A stretch of DNA of 64,000 bases from Lasiosphaeris hirsuta. Its lineage: Eukaryota > Ascomycota > Sordariomycetes > Sordariales > Lasiosphaeriaceae. The translations under genes and the position numbers were made by a program. The stretch spans positions 2,232,001 to 2,296,000 of the forward strand of contig JAUKUA010000005.1 of the NCBI GenBank assembly GCA_030549175.1, given 5' to 3'. Positions 21,935 through 33,745 of this stretch are shown one piece after another. Numbering within the stretch: the first letter of the stretch is position 1; every line of letters starts with the position of its first letter. Under the pieces are notes generated by a model. That model did no database searches and was not told where the DNA came from. It was given only the letters and a program-made list of their open reading frames with translations.

Positions 21935-24207
21935 GATCGTGACCTCGTGTACTAGACTGGACGGAAGATAGAGATAGCTCAGCGATGCCTAAGCGATAAT
22001 ATCTGGAAAATAAACGAATTGCTGATGAAGATAGCCGGGATCTCGGTGCCAGGAAAAGATGAAACGAGGCAGGCGGCTTTTCAGAGGTTAGTTTATGTTC
22101 AGGCGATCTTGTAGCCCGTGGTGTGCGGTGCAGTGTTTCGTGATTTTCAAGGACCGGTATCAATGCGGAACGAAACCATGCTTCAATCAAAGGAAGTGCA
22201 GAGATGGGGAGGAGGGTAGGGAGGAGGGTGTTGATTTACTTGTTAGGATTAAGTAGCGGTCGGTGACTTTCGAAGTCGACTGCGAGAAAGGATACGAAAA
22301 AGTGCGCAACTCTCGAAAGCTCCTGCAGTAACCGGCTGGCCTCAAAGGAGTCGAAAATCGCGAATAACCTAGGACTTCAGCGGGGATGAGGTTCTAGAAG
22401 GAAGCGACGATTGAGTCAGCAGGGGAAGAACGACGTAAACAAGGGCAGTGGCTAGGACGCAAGAGCGACCACCAGCAACCAGGTCGAGTCTTGCAGGAAA
22501 AAGCTAATGTGCAGGTGTTGGAAGGAACGCTGACTAGAGTGTTGCTGAGGCAGATTCACACAATCGGTGGGAGACAAAGGATAGTTCAGCATCCCCGCGA
22601 CTGCGCCGGCTCAACTCCCGGGGGCTGCGACAATATGAGCGCAATAGGGCATGGAATCAAACTCACCCATTAAAGCGGCTCCGGTACTGTTCAAGAATTG
22701 ACGTGAAAGGAAGTGAGGAGTGATGTCTCCAGCCTGACCGATGATGGAGGTCGTCGGTGGTGGTGAGGTGACGACGGGAGAGGAAACGGGCCAAGAATAA
22801 TAAAATGGTTGAAGGGACGCAGGACGGGCCCAGAATTCGCTCCCATGGCCCCCAGGGCTCCCGAAATAAAAGGGAGCAGCGCGCTAGGTAACAGCTGAGC
22901 CTGGGTAGGCCCGTGTGTCGACAGCCCAGTGGTGACCGTTGCGGGGGCTTTTGCCTTGCCTGGGCGGTTGCCCCCGAAGAATGTCCACCCACCTCACCCA
23001 ACGCAACGCCCACCTGACCGTTTCGTCTTCAATTCAGAAACAAGCGACTCCACAACAGCGCAAGTCAACGAAGACCAAACCTTCTTTCGGCTGCAGCTAC
23101 TTGATTTAAAAAGACTGGCTGTTTCCCCATAGAATTTAGATCCTACCGCTCTTGGCTCCCCTAACGTTGATCCTCCAGCTCTCTCTTCAGACTGTCTCCG
23201 CTTATGACCCCTATTTGAGATTTCGACTTCTCTTCATCCTCTCCTCCTTCATGAGAGCGGAGGGCTGAACTTGAAGCGCCGAGACCCCGGGCGGGGATCT
23301 CACGACCAGTGTCCAAGGCCATTTTTTGTCTGACTCCTCTATGCACTTGAGATTTCGAGGATTGGCCACAAAGACTCGGATATACTTTAATACGCAAAAC
23401 TTGTGATTAAATGTTCAGCAGATTATAAATGATACCATGCCGGAACAGAAATAACCATTATTGTTTTAGCTCTCAGTGTCAATCACATAAGGACAACCAT
23501 GCCCCAATCAAAGAGCTAGGTTACAATCCGAGTCAGGTCGAGTCTTGGTCTGACGAGAGACTGGGTGTTTGAGACGCCAGTCAAATGTAGAAGGTATGGG
23601 TCGCTTTGGGAAGGGGTTCGGTGAATGCCTGAGGCTGTCAATCGAGGTTAGATTTCAACATGTCTGCTAGCTGTCTCAAACACGGGTTCCAGAAAGGGCT
23701 CAGTCTGGACCTATCGCCATGACCTAAGGAGTCGCAATAACTTGCGTCATGCAGAAAACGTTTTGCAAGAAGCTGTAGGTGAGTTCCGAAGTTATGAGGT
23801 ACGAACTGTTGCCTGACTTTCATGCACCGAGAGTCTCATAGAGATGAAGAGGTAAGGTGTTTGGTAATAGCAAGGCGATTCTTCTCGGCACGAAGATTTA
23901 TCCTTCAGCATATAGAGCGTGGGAAGATAGCTCGCTGCTGTACACACTGATGCCTGCTGTCTTGGTTCTGGATATTTGGAGCAAGAGGAAGGGGGTGGGA
24001 TGTCTGAGCGCATATTGGTCACGTCACGTTTGTCGCAGAGATGATGCAGTGCGAAGTCGGCCTCTTTTGAGAGACAATGCATTCCGTTGAATGACGCCGT
24101 AGATAACACCTCGAAAAGCCGGCCCATTCGCAGCGCGATTACTGCCCCGCAGATTCCTTCGTGAAGGTCATGTCCGATGATGGTTCCCCAATTGCGCGCA
24201 CATGTAA
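21935..24207. other. 2.3 kb intergenic: VTS1 5' region and eL29 3' flank
   Basis: Probably a long VTS1 promoter/5' UTR, as often seen for post-transcriptional regulators, plus the eL29 3' flank. Short open frames only; none shows a domain or a convincing splice chain. Confidence 0.45.
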
Positions 24208-24617
24208 TTAAGCCGTCTCCCTCTTGCCCTCCCTGAGCTCCTTCTGCAGAACGTATTAGCACCTGAGCCCATTGGGGGGGGGGGGGGGGGGGGGAGGGGG
24301 GGGCTCGTCGTCTTCGAATCGTACCAGAGCCTTGGCGGTGCCGTGGAGCGCATGTCTGTGGTTTCTCCGGAACTTGGGGTCGGTACCGTTCAGCGACGGG
24401 TACCTCGCGGTCTTCGGCTTCTTAATGCTGTAAGGTAGGTGTGGTTAGCACCTCCGAATTCCTTCAATTTGTGCTTTCGATACGCTGGGGACATACCCGT
24501 TCCGGTGCGCCTTGGCGGACTGGTTGTGCTGAGACGAGTTCTTCGATTCTATCGGCAGGGTCAGTGATCCGAGGCCATACAATACTCATGGAAATGCGAA
24601 GAGAACATACTAGCCAT
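24208..24617 (-). CDS. RPL29: 60S ribosomal protein eL29, four small exons
   Basis: Component of the large ribosomal subunit. Reconstructed by eye: exons 24617-24611 (7 nt), 24548-24497, 24427-24325 and 24243-24208, 198 nt coding for 65 residues. The product begins MAKSKNSSQHNQSAKAHRNG, continues KKPKTARYPSLNG and KFRRNHRHALHGT, and ends KALKELREGKRETA; this is the highly conserved eL29 sequence over its whole length. Junctions use GTATGT, GTATGT and GTACGA donors with ATAG, ACAG and GCAG acceptors, and every phase closes. The first coding exon is only ATGGCTA. The last intron (24324-24244) contains a G21 run on the plus strand. Intron-rich ribosomal protein genes are normal in filamentous fungi. 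Confidence 0.95.
24274..24303. repeat. G21-A-G8 run inside eL29 intron 3
   Basis: Poly-G on the plus strand, hence a C-rich polypyrimidine stretch in the eL29 pre-mRNA, about 30 nt upstream of the last acceptor. It could act as an extended pyrimidine tract. Confidence 0.9.
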
Positions 24618-25089
24618 TGCGACAGATTTACGGCTCCGGAAAGTCGATTATTAGGTCTGCTGGGAGGGATAGGCGTGATGCTCGGCGAAGGAGTTTTATT
24701 TGCCCACACAAAAATGGTGGGAGATTTTTGGCTGCCCTAATTTGGAGTGTGATGTGGCTGGTAGATGCCCCACCATCGGTGTGGCGCCGGTAGTGAATGG
24801 GTGTAGCTGACAGACGTCACCACAGCAAGGCGGTTTTTGTCCGTGCCCCTTGTCCGTGCCCCTTTTGCTGAGTTGATGCCCCAAGTGCAAATATGCGATT
24901 GCAATTAATTTCATTACTTTGAGCAAATCTTTATACTATGTACATACAATAGCCTTGCCAGCCTCTAAGCTTCACAGCGCCTGGGGCAGCCTTAGACGCC
25001 CACATCAATCATCCAGCTCTATCCAATCACGTTCCCGCGCTGTGTGACTGAGGAAGATGGTTCGCATCATGGCACTGCTGCCCTCCCCC
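24618..25089. other. Short intergenic: eL29 promoter
   Basis: About 470 bp between eL29 and the carrier gene, holding the eL29 promoter and the carrier 3' flank. A repeated segment, GTCCGTGCCCCTT, occurs twice in tandem at about 24838-24863. No gene seen. Confidence 0.5.
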
Positions 25090-26274
25090 TTATTTGATCA
25101 AGACCGGAACTGCAACTTTCGCGGACGCTAGCGACGCTGCCTTTCTAAGTTGCTGAGACCGAAGGGTTTGAACGTAGCGGACAAAGAGGATGAAGAGTAG
25201 TTCAACGCTAAAGCCAGGAGGTCAGTCACAATATCTCGGGAATTGTCGAATCCTGTTAAACATACCGTTCTTTCGTCATCATTAAAATGCCTTGCACCAA
25301 CAGGCCCTTGAGTATCTGCGGCCCCATGCCCTTGAATAAACTCAATACGCCTTCGTTTTCAATGATAAACTTCATGACTTCGACAAAGCTCTTGAATGGC
25401 TTTCCGCGCCGGGACGGTGGTGGCCTAGACTGAAGTCCCACCTTTGCGACGATCAGTGGCTGGGTGATGATCGTAGCCAACGACTTGGACATCGCGCCGA
25501 GAACTAGAGCCGTGTCAGTACTAGCGATGTGTCACTGGCCTGGCAGCAGAGGTGTACTTACGGAATGCCTCCCATGGTCGAAGAGCCTTCTTGCCTGGAA
25601 AGACAACATCCTTCAATCTTTCATAGGCGCCGTATGTGATAGCTGGGTTGACGACCAAGACTAAGCTTGCCTTCAGTCCTCTCCAGAGCCCACAGACACC
25701 ATCCTCGCCATCAATGACCTCGCGAGCTGTTTCAAAGAGATCTTTTCTGTCTTCCTTCTTCTGAGTCTGTTGCCGGGTGGTGACAACAGCAACCGGTATC
25801 GTGAAGAGCTGTGCGAGTGCTCCGGCGACGGCACCGAGTGACAACTCAATGACAGTAGATGGCTGGCCGTTCTTATGGTAGCGGATATAAAGCGCGCGGA
25901 CGACAGAATACCAGTAAAAGTATGCAAAGTTTGTCGACGCGACTCCGATCAAAGAGCCGCCCATGCCGGCGTAGAGGCCCTTGACCCCCTCGGCGGCGCC
26001 GATGCGGCTAACAGCGTCCCATGACGACTTATAATGCGGCTCGTCCGACAACGCCTTTTCCGAGCCGGTTGGCTTTACTTGAACCTGGAGCTTGGTCTTC
26101 ACGCTGCAGCCGGGTCACAAAGGTTAGCCAAGGTCAAAGAGGACAAATGGCGGGGACCGGGTTCGCATACAGATCCAACGGGTACACCAGCGCATTCGCA
26201 AAGACAGCACCAGCAGCGCCAGCAGTCGCTTTGCCCCAAGGTCCAATTGGGACCTGTTTCGACTGCACAGCCAT
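25090..26274 (-). CDS. ANT1: Peroxisomal adenine nucleotide carrier, SLC25 family (Ant1/PMP47-like)
   Basis: Six-TM carrier predicted to exchange cytosolic ATP for AMP across the peroxisomal membrane, feeding fatty-acid activation. Four exons: 26274-26171, 26103-25562, 25503-25266 and 25207-25090, 333 residues, normal for the family. The three mitochondrial-carrier signatures are present: YPLDLVKTKLQ created by the first splice, FTIPVAVVTTRQQ in repeat 2 and ITQPLIVAKVGLQ in repeat 3, each after an Ala/Gly-rich first helix. KGLYAGMGGSL, CGLWRGLKASL and LSLFKGMGPQIL are the matching loop motifs. The deviating repeat-2 and repeat-3 signatures are typical of the peroxisomal subgroup and are the basis for Ant1/PMP47 over a mitochondrial ADP/ATP carrier. 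Substrate is inferred. Confidence 0.88.
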
Positions 26275-27523
26275 AATGATACCGTCAAGGCCCTGCGTCG
26301 GGCTTGCCAGCAACCGTCACACGTCCTCCGTTGACTGGGAAATCGGGGCCTTTTGAAACGACGGATTTCGAATATTTGGATCACGGCCGGCTAAAATCCC
26401 CGCTGACAACGAATGCGGGCAGTATCTGTGTCGGGTAACTGCTAAGAGTTGGTGCAGCGATAGGGTCATAGAGGGGTCGCTATAGGAAACGACTTTTAAA
26501 AAAACCACCGTCACAGCAAACAAGAAACTATCGAGGGAACCTGGGGCGCCGGTGGCAATCAGACAGTCGAAAGAGGTCATTTTCAATCGAGTACGTCGGC
26601 AGTGGACAACAGCCAGTGGGCCGTCTTCGCCTGCCTATCGATAGCCGAGGTTCGGCCACAAGGGACGAGGTGCGACGGCGTTGGGGGCAAAAGGGCGAAA
26701 AGCACGGGGTGTACGCCAGAACCCCACATTTATCATTCATTGAACCACGGCCTGCACTCGGCTCTTGAGAGCACTGTGAACAACGGAGTCAGTCACGCGA
26801 AGACTGAATCGCCATCGCTGTTCTGATGGTTTTCGGCCAGAGCACGGAGCAGCAATTACATTGACCTGTCGGCATATTCGAAAGCGCAGCGATATTTACG
26901 ACATATGTCTCATGGATTCCCCGTCAGCTACAATTGCCCAATTCCGATCGACATGATCCGTCGTGAAACCACAATAGGGGCTGCCCGAGGTCTGCAACAA
27001 GGACCCCAGCCAATTGGGGAATTTAGATCGCAGGCGGGGGCCTGGAATGCCTTTAGCTCCCCGTAGCTTGAGGAGCAGAGACTGAAGACGCCATCACCCT
27101 TGCGTCTTAGGCGAGTCATCCGCATCTGGGCACTACAACCCCACTGTGCGGCAGAAGTGCCGTGTGAGGCTCCTGCTTGGGACTGACGACCCCGAGCCGT
27201 TACCGGGCCCCCAGAGGATGAGATGCAGCTAAACACCATGCTGGCAATTCTGTCGCCTCTGGCACTTGGGCATTGATGAGGCTCGGCGATCCTCCCGCCT
27301 CCCGCCAGCTCTCCCCTTGAGCCCCATTCTGCCTCACTTTATTTCCCAAACCCCAGCCTGAGCCCCCTCTCATCTCAAAAGTGTTGGATTTAGTTTATGA
27401 AGGAAAACAAAACCCCGTAACACTGATTAAAGGATATCTTAACATTTCCATACAGGTACCCTTATTATTACTGGCCCGAGGACATGCGTGCGCCAGGAGC
27501 AACAATTCCAACCCGCAGCATCG
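26275..27523. other. Divergent promoter region between carrier and palB
   Basis: About 1.25 kb between two divergently transcribed genes, so it should hold both promoters. No conserved open frame, and no convincing cluster of PacC sites (GCCARG) was picked out by eye. Confidence 0.5.
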
Positions 27524-30330
27524 ATGGAGGCCAAAGTCCTGGTGAGCTTCCGGGCTACGTAATGGCAAACTCGGGGAAAGTAGCATCTAATGGCCCTCTA
27601 GGAACTTGAGCGCCGCTTGGCCCGGTCTCAGGGCGAGGAAGCGCTCCAGCTTGCCATCGCAGCCGCCGATTTGTACATGCAGGCAGCCCGAAAGGCACCT
27701 ACAGCTGCGGAGCGTGCCCGACTCAGTCGCAAATGTAGCGATGTCATTGCGCTGGGTGAGCGGCTCAAGGCAAACACAAAAGCCGCCTCTGCTGCTTCCC
27801 GCCCACCAGTGCCCGAATCAACCCGCCCCCTAACCACATCCGAAAAGGCCATCGTCCTAAGATCCTCTCGCTTGCACGGCAATATCTTCCCGCCTTGGGA
27901 GTCCGCGCCCGATCCCAAAGTGTTCTCGGACACGGGCATCGATGAGGGTGCCTACATGTGCGTCAACAGAGCGCTGGTATCGGCCAAAGGGTGTTGCTAA
28001 CCCCCCTCGACGTAAAAGTGACCCCTCGTCTTTTTCCCTTTCCGTTGAACAGCAGGCCATCTTCGCTGGCTGGAGACGTCCTGCTGATATCCTGCCTGCC
28101 GCCAAAAATGGGGACCTGAAGGAAGATACAGCCCCTATGATGGCTGTTACACCCGAAATCGACCTGGCACAGGATTTGGCAACCGACTGCTCAGTAGTAG
28201 CCAGCCTATGTGCTGCTATCCGCCACCTTAATCCAACAAAATCTTCTGTAAGCAGTATAACCGATCGCCTTGACAACCCTCATGGACACGAGCTGACCCT
28301 GTTTAAAAAAAAAATTTGTAGTTGTTCCCCTCGCTCATGTACCCCTTCAACTACAAGGCCATGCGGCCTGAGGTGTCTGGGAATGGCAAGTATATCTTCC
28401 GCATGTACTTCAATGGCTGTTGGCGCCAAGTCATTATCGATGACCGCTTACCTGCATCCTCGACCGACCGCACGCTCTATGTGGTCGACCGACGCAACCC
28501 TCGACTCATCTGGCCAGCCCTGATTGAAAAGGCGTACCTCAAAATCAGGGGAGGTTACGACTTCCCGGGCAGTAACTCAGGTACCGATCTGCATGCCCTT
28601 ACTGGTTGGATACCCGAGCAGGTCTTCCTCCAAAGGTAAGTGGCTATGGAACAGAGACCTTACCAAGGATATCAGTCGCTAAAAGGTGTGTTAGCGATGA
28701 TATCGAGCTGGATGAAACCTGGGAAAGGATCAAGAAGGCTTTCGATGAGGGTAATGCGATAGTAACGCTCGGAACCGGAAATATTCCGCCTGAGGAGGAG
28801 GAAGCCCTTGGGCTCGTCAAAGAACACGACTATGCGGTCCTCGACCTCAAAAAGGACGCCCGCAATCGTATGTTTCTCATCAAGAATCCGTGGTGCGACA
28901 GCTTCGTTTGGACGGGAGTCGGGTCTTCGGCAAGTCTCAGTGTGCATACGGAAGAATCTCCCTATGAAAACATGACAAACATGTTTTGGATGACGTTTGG
29001 AGATGTCTTCCAGCATTTCGACTCCCTGTACATCAATTGGAACCCGGCCATGTTTACACACCGACAGGATCACCACTTCACATGGGAAATGCCAAGCAAG
29101 ACGGAAGAGCTCGTCTTCACAAACAACCCCCAATACAGCGTGCTATCTCCCTCAGGAAGCACAGTATGGGTCCTCCTGAGCCGCCACTGGCAAGATGCCG
29201 AACTCGGTATACTACGCCAACGAAAAGCTGAGAAAGGTCGCCAACATGACTCTCTGGCTAATGTATCCAAGCAGCTCGGCTTCATGGCGGTCTCCATTTT
29301 CGCGACCACACCGCCGGGCACCCGCGTACCACTAACGGAGGGCCATCGCTGCCTGCATCAGGGCCCATACGTTGACAGTCCTAATACACTCCTTCGATAT
29401 GAGCCAACGGCTGGCACAGCCCAGACCCTTGTGGTTGCGCAGAGCGAGCTCCCGCTTCCCAAATACTCCTTTACGCTCTCGTTCCTCTCCCATGAGCCCT
29501 TAGTCATTTCGCCAGCCGCCGAGGCGCTTCCTCATAGCGTCACCGTCCCTGGTGCCTGGACGCGTCGCACAGCTGGCGGAAGCGCCGCCCACGCCAGTTA
29601 TCTAACCAACCCGCAGTTCGCCCTGACGCTACCGCGCACTACTCCGCTGTCCCTCGTGCTCAGCACAGACGTCCCGGACCTTCCGGTGCACGTGGCCGTC
29701 CTCTTCTCGGGTGGAGGCCAGCGCGTCACCACCGTCGCAGGCCGCGACCTCCTCGGCGCCAGCGCAGAGTACCAGCGAGGCTGCACGGTCGCGTCGGTCC
29801 CCCGCGCCGACAAGGGCACGTACACGGTGGTCGTGAGCACCTTTGAGCCCGGCCAGACGGGTCGCTTCTCGCTACACATCTCCGCCGCCGAACCCGTCTC
29901 CCTCAAGCCAGTTCTGGCTGACGCCGCGGGCCGACTGCGCGCGCAAGCGCCCGCCCCCGCCCTGTTTGGCGATAACGAGGAGAGGCTAAGGGCAAGCGTT
30001 GGCGTCGGGAGGCTTACGAGAGCGAGCGTATTTGCAAGGTCGGAGGGAGGTGGCGGCGCGAGCCCCGCGATCCGTGTTGCCCTCGAGCTTGGGACGGGGC
30101 CGCACCGGACGGCGCTCGCTGTGAGCGGAGAGGGCGAGTTCGCGGACGCATCGCGAGGGCTGCGGACGGGAGATGTAGATCTTGACCCCGATGTGATTCG
30201 GAGTTGTGGGGGGTTGTGGGTGGTGGTGGAGCAAATTGGGGGCGGGAGCAGTGCGAGACGTGGGGTGCTGGTTGAGGTATTGAGTGATGGCATTGTGCAG
30301 TTAGGGCAGTGGGAGAATGCGGATGATTAG
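27524..30330 (+). CDS. palB: PalB/Rim13 calpain-like cysteine protease
   Basis: Signalling protease of the ambient-pH pathway, thought to make the first cleavage of PacC/Rim101 at ESCRT-III platforms. Five exons: 27524-27541, 27602-27957, 28019-28247, 28322-28635 and 28695-30330, 850 residues. The 18-nt first exon gives MEAKVL, followed by an N-terminal helical MIT-like region (LQLAIAAADLYMQAARKA). The calpain core has the triad Cys182 (LATDCSVVASLC), His350 (LVKEHDYAVLDL) and Asn370 (FLIKNPW). FNGCWRQVIIDDRLP and WPALIEKAYLKIRGGYDF are further C2-family marks. C-terminal beta-rich PBH-type domains follow (TGRFSLHI near the end of one). Introns have GTGCGT, GTAAGC and GTAAGT donors and CTAAC or CTGAC branch sites; the second coding intron ends after an A10 run. 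Apparent frame changes are all explained by these introns. Confidence 0.93.
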
Positions 30331-32031
30331 TTACACGATTCCGACTTGCTATACCAGCCGGTTTTCTTAGCGTTGGCTTTTTGTTTTGTATTTCTTATAT
30401 AGAATCACATTGCCCATTCTATCGGGGGCAAAGTTTGTTGCTGTCGGCTGACCGATAACGGGATGGATTCTAGTCGTGCGATGGGTTATGTATGGCCTCG
30501 TAGCGGTTACTTACTCGGGACAGAATGATGTTCAGAGTATCGATCACAGATATTTCGCATCCAGGCCTTGCCTTCTCTCCCACGCATCACAAGGCTGCCG
30601 ACAGCGCAAAAAGAAAAAAAGGGGGAAAGCTCCACCCATGATAACAAAATACATACAAGACCAGGGATTCGCTAGTCGTCAGCGGCCCAACTGCTAGCCT
30701 AGCCCTCAATAGCTTATCTAGGGGAGAGCAGACGGGATCTCGAGTTTTCTAGTAGGTAGGGTCGTACGTACAATTCAGGTTAAGAAGAGGTGCGTATCTT
30801 GCAGCCGTGACCTCTTGGTGGTCGATGCGGCGATGTTTCGTGCTGGCAGGGAAACCCTTCGCAAAGCAGAAGGACATACAGGAAACTATACCTCGCTGCC
30901 CTATGGCAGACCCCGTTCTCATTTTAATATCCCAATTGTGCGTTTTCAGATGTTAGAAAGGCCTTTTGGGGGCTCTAGCATGACTCTTTACGGGAGCATT
31001 ACCTTTTAACAAACCAGGGATAGAGTGTAGTAGTAGTATATTACTCTCCTTCACATTCTTACGGTCAAGGGTCGTGATACCGAAGTGCTTGCGTCGTGCT
31101 CGGCTTTGAAGTTGCGGCAATTCACTTCATGCGACTCTTCCCAATCGTATTATCCTCCCCTTCCCACAAACCTTTCGCCGCTTGTCCCTGATGGACTGTC
31201 TTTCCTGCCTCACGGAATGTGGAATGGGTAAAGTTGAGTTTCGTCAGGGAACCTCGATTCTGCTTCTTGTCTGCTTCAAGTTATCTGTGTCGGCCTGCTT
31301 GCTCGAGGCCCATTCTTTCCCATCATATCGTTCGTGAACCATCATTGCATCGCCGCTAGGCAGCAGAAACACGAAAACGCCTGATTTTGTTCTCCATGAA
31401 CAATCAACCGGGCGGCATATAACGACTCGACATGAGACAACAGCCGAACTGCCTCCAGCCAGCACATCCCCGCCTTTCTCCTTGATAAAACACAAACAGC
31501 AGAAAATGACAATTGGTATATGAACGCCTCGGACGCCGTTCGAAGCCGTTTCATGCCGCGCTGTAAGAGACCAAGCCCGCAAACCCCAAGTCCGCAAGCA
31601 AAACCCAGCCGAGATGCAAAAGGGGCTAAGGCAATGCTGCCTCCTCCCGCCCGAAAAGAAACCCCCCCCCCCCCCACCAAAAAAAAAAACCCCCCTTCTC
31701 CCTCGTCCTTTTTTCCCGTTCCCTAACTACCGCCCTTCCGACTATGGGAATACCATAAATAGAACGCCAGTTGCCGTGATCGACCGGTCCTTCCAGAATC
31801 CACACTCGCGCCAGGCTCCGTAGGTTCAAAGAAAAGTAAAACAATAAGTCCCGCCTTATGTACAATCCATCAGGTTAGAATAAAATGCGTAATAAAGGCA
31901 GCTCAACCGTGAGCCGGGCGGAGGGGGTGATCATCGGAATATCGGGTTTGGTCGGCGGTTTAATTATATGCAGAGAATAATAAAATGGCGGTGATATCGG
32001 CAACAAAACAAAAAGATGGCAGAAGGTATCA
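30331..32031. other. Convergent 3' flank region of palB and C2H2 gene
   Basis: About 1.7 kb between the stops of two convergent genes. Contains adjoining C12, A11 and C6 runs (about 31661-31696) and otherwise short AT-richer sequence. No gene seen. Confidence 0.5.
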
Positions 32032-33745
32032 TCAACCTGTGCCACCTCTTCGTCTCCGCCCACGATTTGGTCCGTCAGGCCGCTGCGCTAGGACGTCACG
32101 TAGTTGAGCGTCATCTTTGTGTTTATCCACATGGTGGACGCGTACATGTCTGTGATCATTTAGTCAGCATCGGTCAGCACAGATGCGAGTTATTGCACTA
32201 AACGAACCTTTGGAGGTTATCTGGCCGAGGGTATTTGTGCTCCCTATCCGGGCAGAACGGGCATACGTAACCTGGTGAGTCGTGCACAAGCCCGTGTCGG
32301 ATCATTTCGTTTTTACGCTTGAAACCCTTGCCGCCCTCACTTCGTGGGCAGCCGCTGACTGGACAGTAATGTGGCCTGGCCGAAGAGTGAACATTTGCAT
32401 GTGAGTTTAAAAGATACTGCGTCTGGAAAGGGGCGGCAGTACAGCCTGCAAATTTGCAGATATATACCGCCGAGTGAATAGTAAGGCCATCGATACTCAT
32501 TTTATCAGCTATTGATGCCGCTGGTGTTGAGCCCGACTGGTCAGATCCGGTCTCAGTTGTGCTGCTAGGATAATCATAAGGCGATAGGTGTATACTGCTT
32601 GCTTGAGGATAAGCGAAGCTGGGGCTCGGTGCGAAGCTCACAGGGGAGAGCTGATCGCCTCTGCGGTATGTATCAGCCGGGGAGATGGGCGGCGATGCAT
32701 GCATTGATGGTAGACGCGGCATGTTAGAAGGAGGAGAATGCGGGAAGACGTGGTGCGAATTCCGAAGTCTCTCATTTTCTGCAACGTGGTTATTTCCGAG
32801 TTGGCGTATGTCACCAAGTTGGGATCTGATGGATGGCAGTGGCATCTGGCCGTTGCTGTCAGATCTTGGAGAAATCATCTGAATTGGCGGCAAACCTTCG
32901 CTATGGCTGCTCGGGGTCAACCCATTGGGCGGTGATGCCACTTCCATGGACGGAGCAACGGGAGTAGGGCCTTGCTCGCGAGGCGAGTAGAGACTTTGGG
33001 GGCTGAACAGCGACGATGCGGCAGCCTGGGCGAGTCGTTCATCTTTGGTAGAGGCCCCTCGTCGTATTGCTATTGACTGGGTTAAAGGTGCCGGAGCCGG
33101 CCTCTCCTTTCCAACATCGTTCTCTGAGACGGGCGGCGTTGGCCCCGCCAACGCCGCCACTTCAACGACCTCAGGCTGTGTATCCGTGGTTCCGGCATCC
33201 ATAGCGCTGCCTGCTGCCAGGGCGCTCGCCGCCAAAGATTTCAAGTCAAAGGCGCCCATGTTCTCGTCCTGCTCAGGGGGGTCCAGGATCATTCTCTGGA
33301 CTCCAGACTCCTCTCGACCCACCTCGGGTTCCCCGTGCCGACCCCGGCCCCCGCTACTGCGGTCGCTACGTGGCGAGTCGTTGCCGTTGGCCGACGAGTT
33401 GGACGTGCCAGTGCTGGGGTCGTACTCCTCCTCGTCCTCCGTGTCCGATGGCAAAGCCTCTTCGGCAGCCTGGAGGGCGATCTCTGGGCGTCTATTTCCG
33501 TCAAGCTCGCGCACCAGAACAGCATCGCCCTGACTTGGCCTCACCTTTCGACGATTAGATTGTTTTGCGCCTGGGCTAGAAGGAGGACTGACTTTAAACA
33601 GAGCCGAGAACTGCGTGTTTGGCGTCGGTTGAAGAACGGGGCGTGTTGGCTGCAGAAGCGGGCTGTTCCTAGGTACCACGTCGTCCGGATCATACAGCTC
33701 GCCTGGCGGGACGTGAGTAACATGCGGCGCGGACGTCGTATTCAT
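32032..33745 (-). CDS. C2H2 zinc-finger transcription factor
   Basis: Predicted nuclear DNA-binding regulator, specific role unknown. Two exons, 33745-32208 and 32149-32032, 551 residues; splicing joins DNLQ to RHVRVHH, which completes the last finger. The long N-terminal part is disordered and rich in Ser, Pro and Asp (EALPSDTEDEEEYDPSTGTS). The C-terminal cluster has finger-like units CKFAGC...SHANVH, CPVSGC...RHGLVH and CPFCPDREHKYPRPDNLQRH, then a basic end, RPDGPNRGRRRR. The final finger's second zinc-binding part lies in exon 2, so the intron (32207-32150) is needed for function. I do not recognise an orthologue with a named function. Confidence 0.85.

Noticed and set aside
28248..28321. 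Apparent frameshift at an A10 run in palB
   Set aside because: A normal GTAAGC...GTAG intron of 74 nt spans the run and joins two conserved calpain blocks in frame.
31520..31823. Pro-rich open frames over the C/A homopolymers
   Set aside because: They exist only because of mononucleotide runs and show no conserved protein character.
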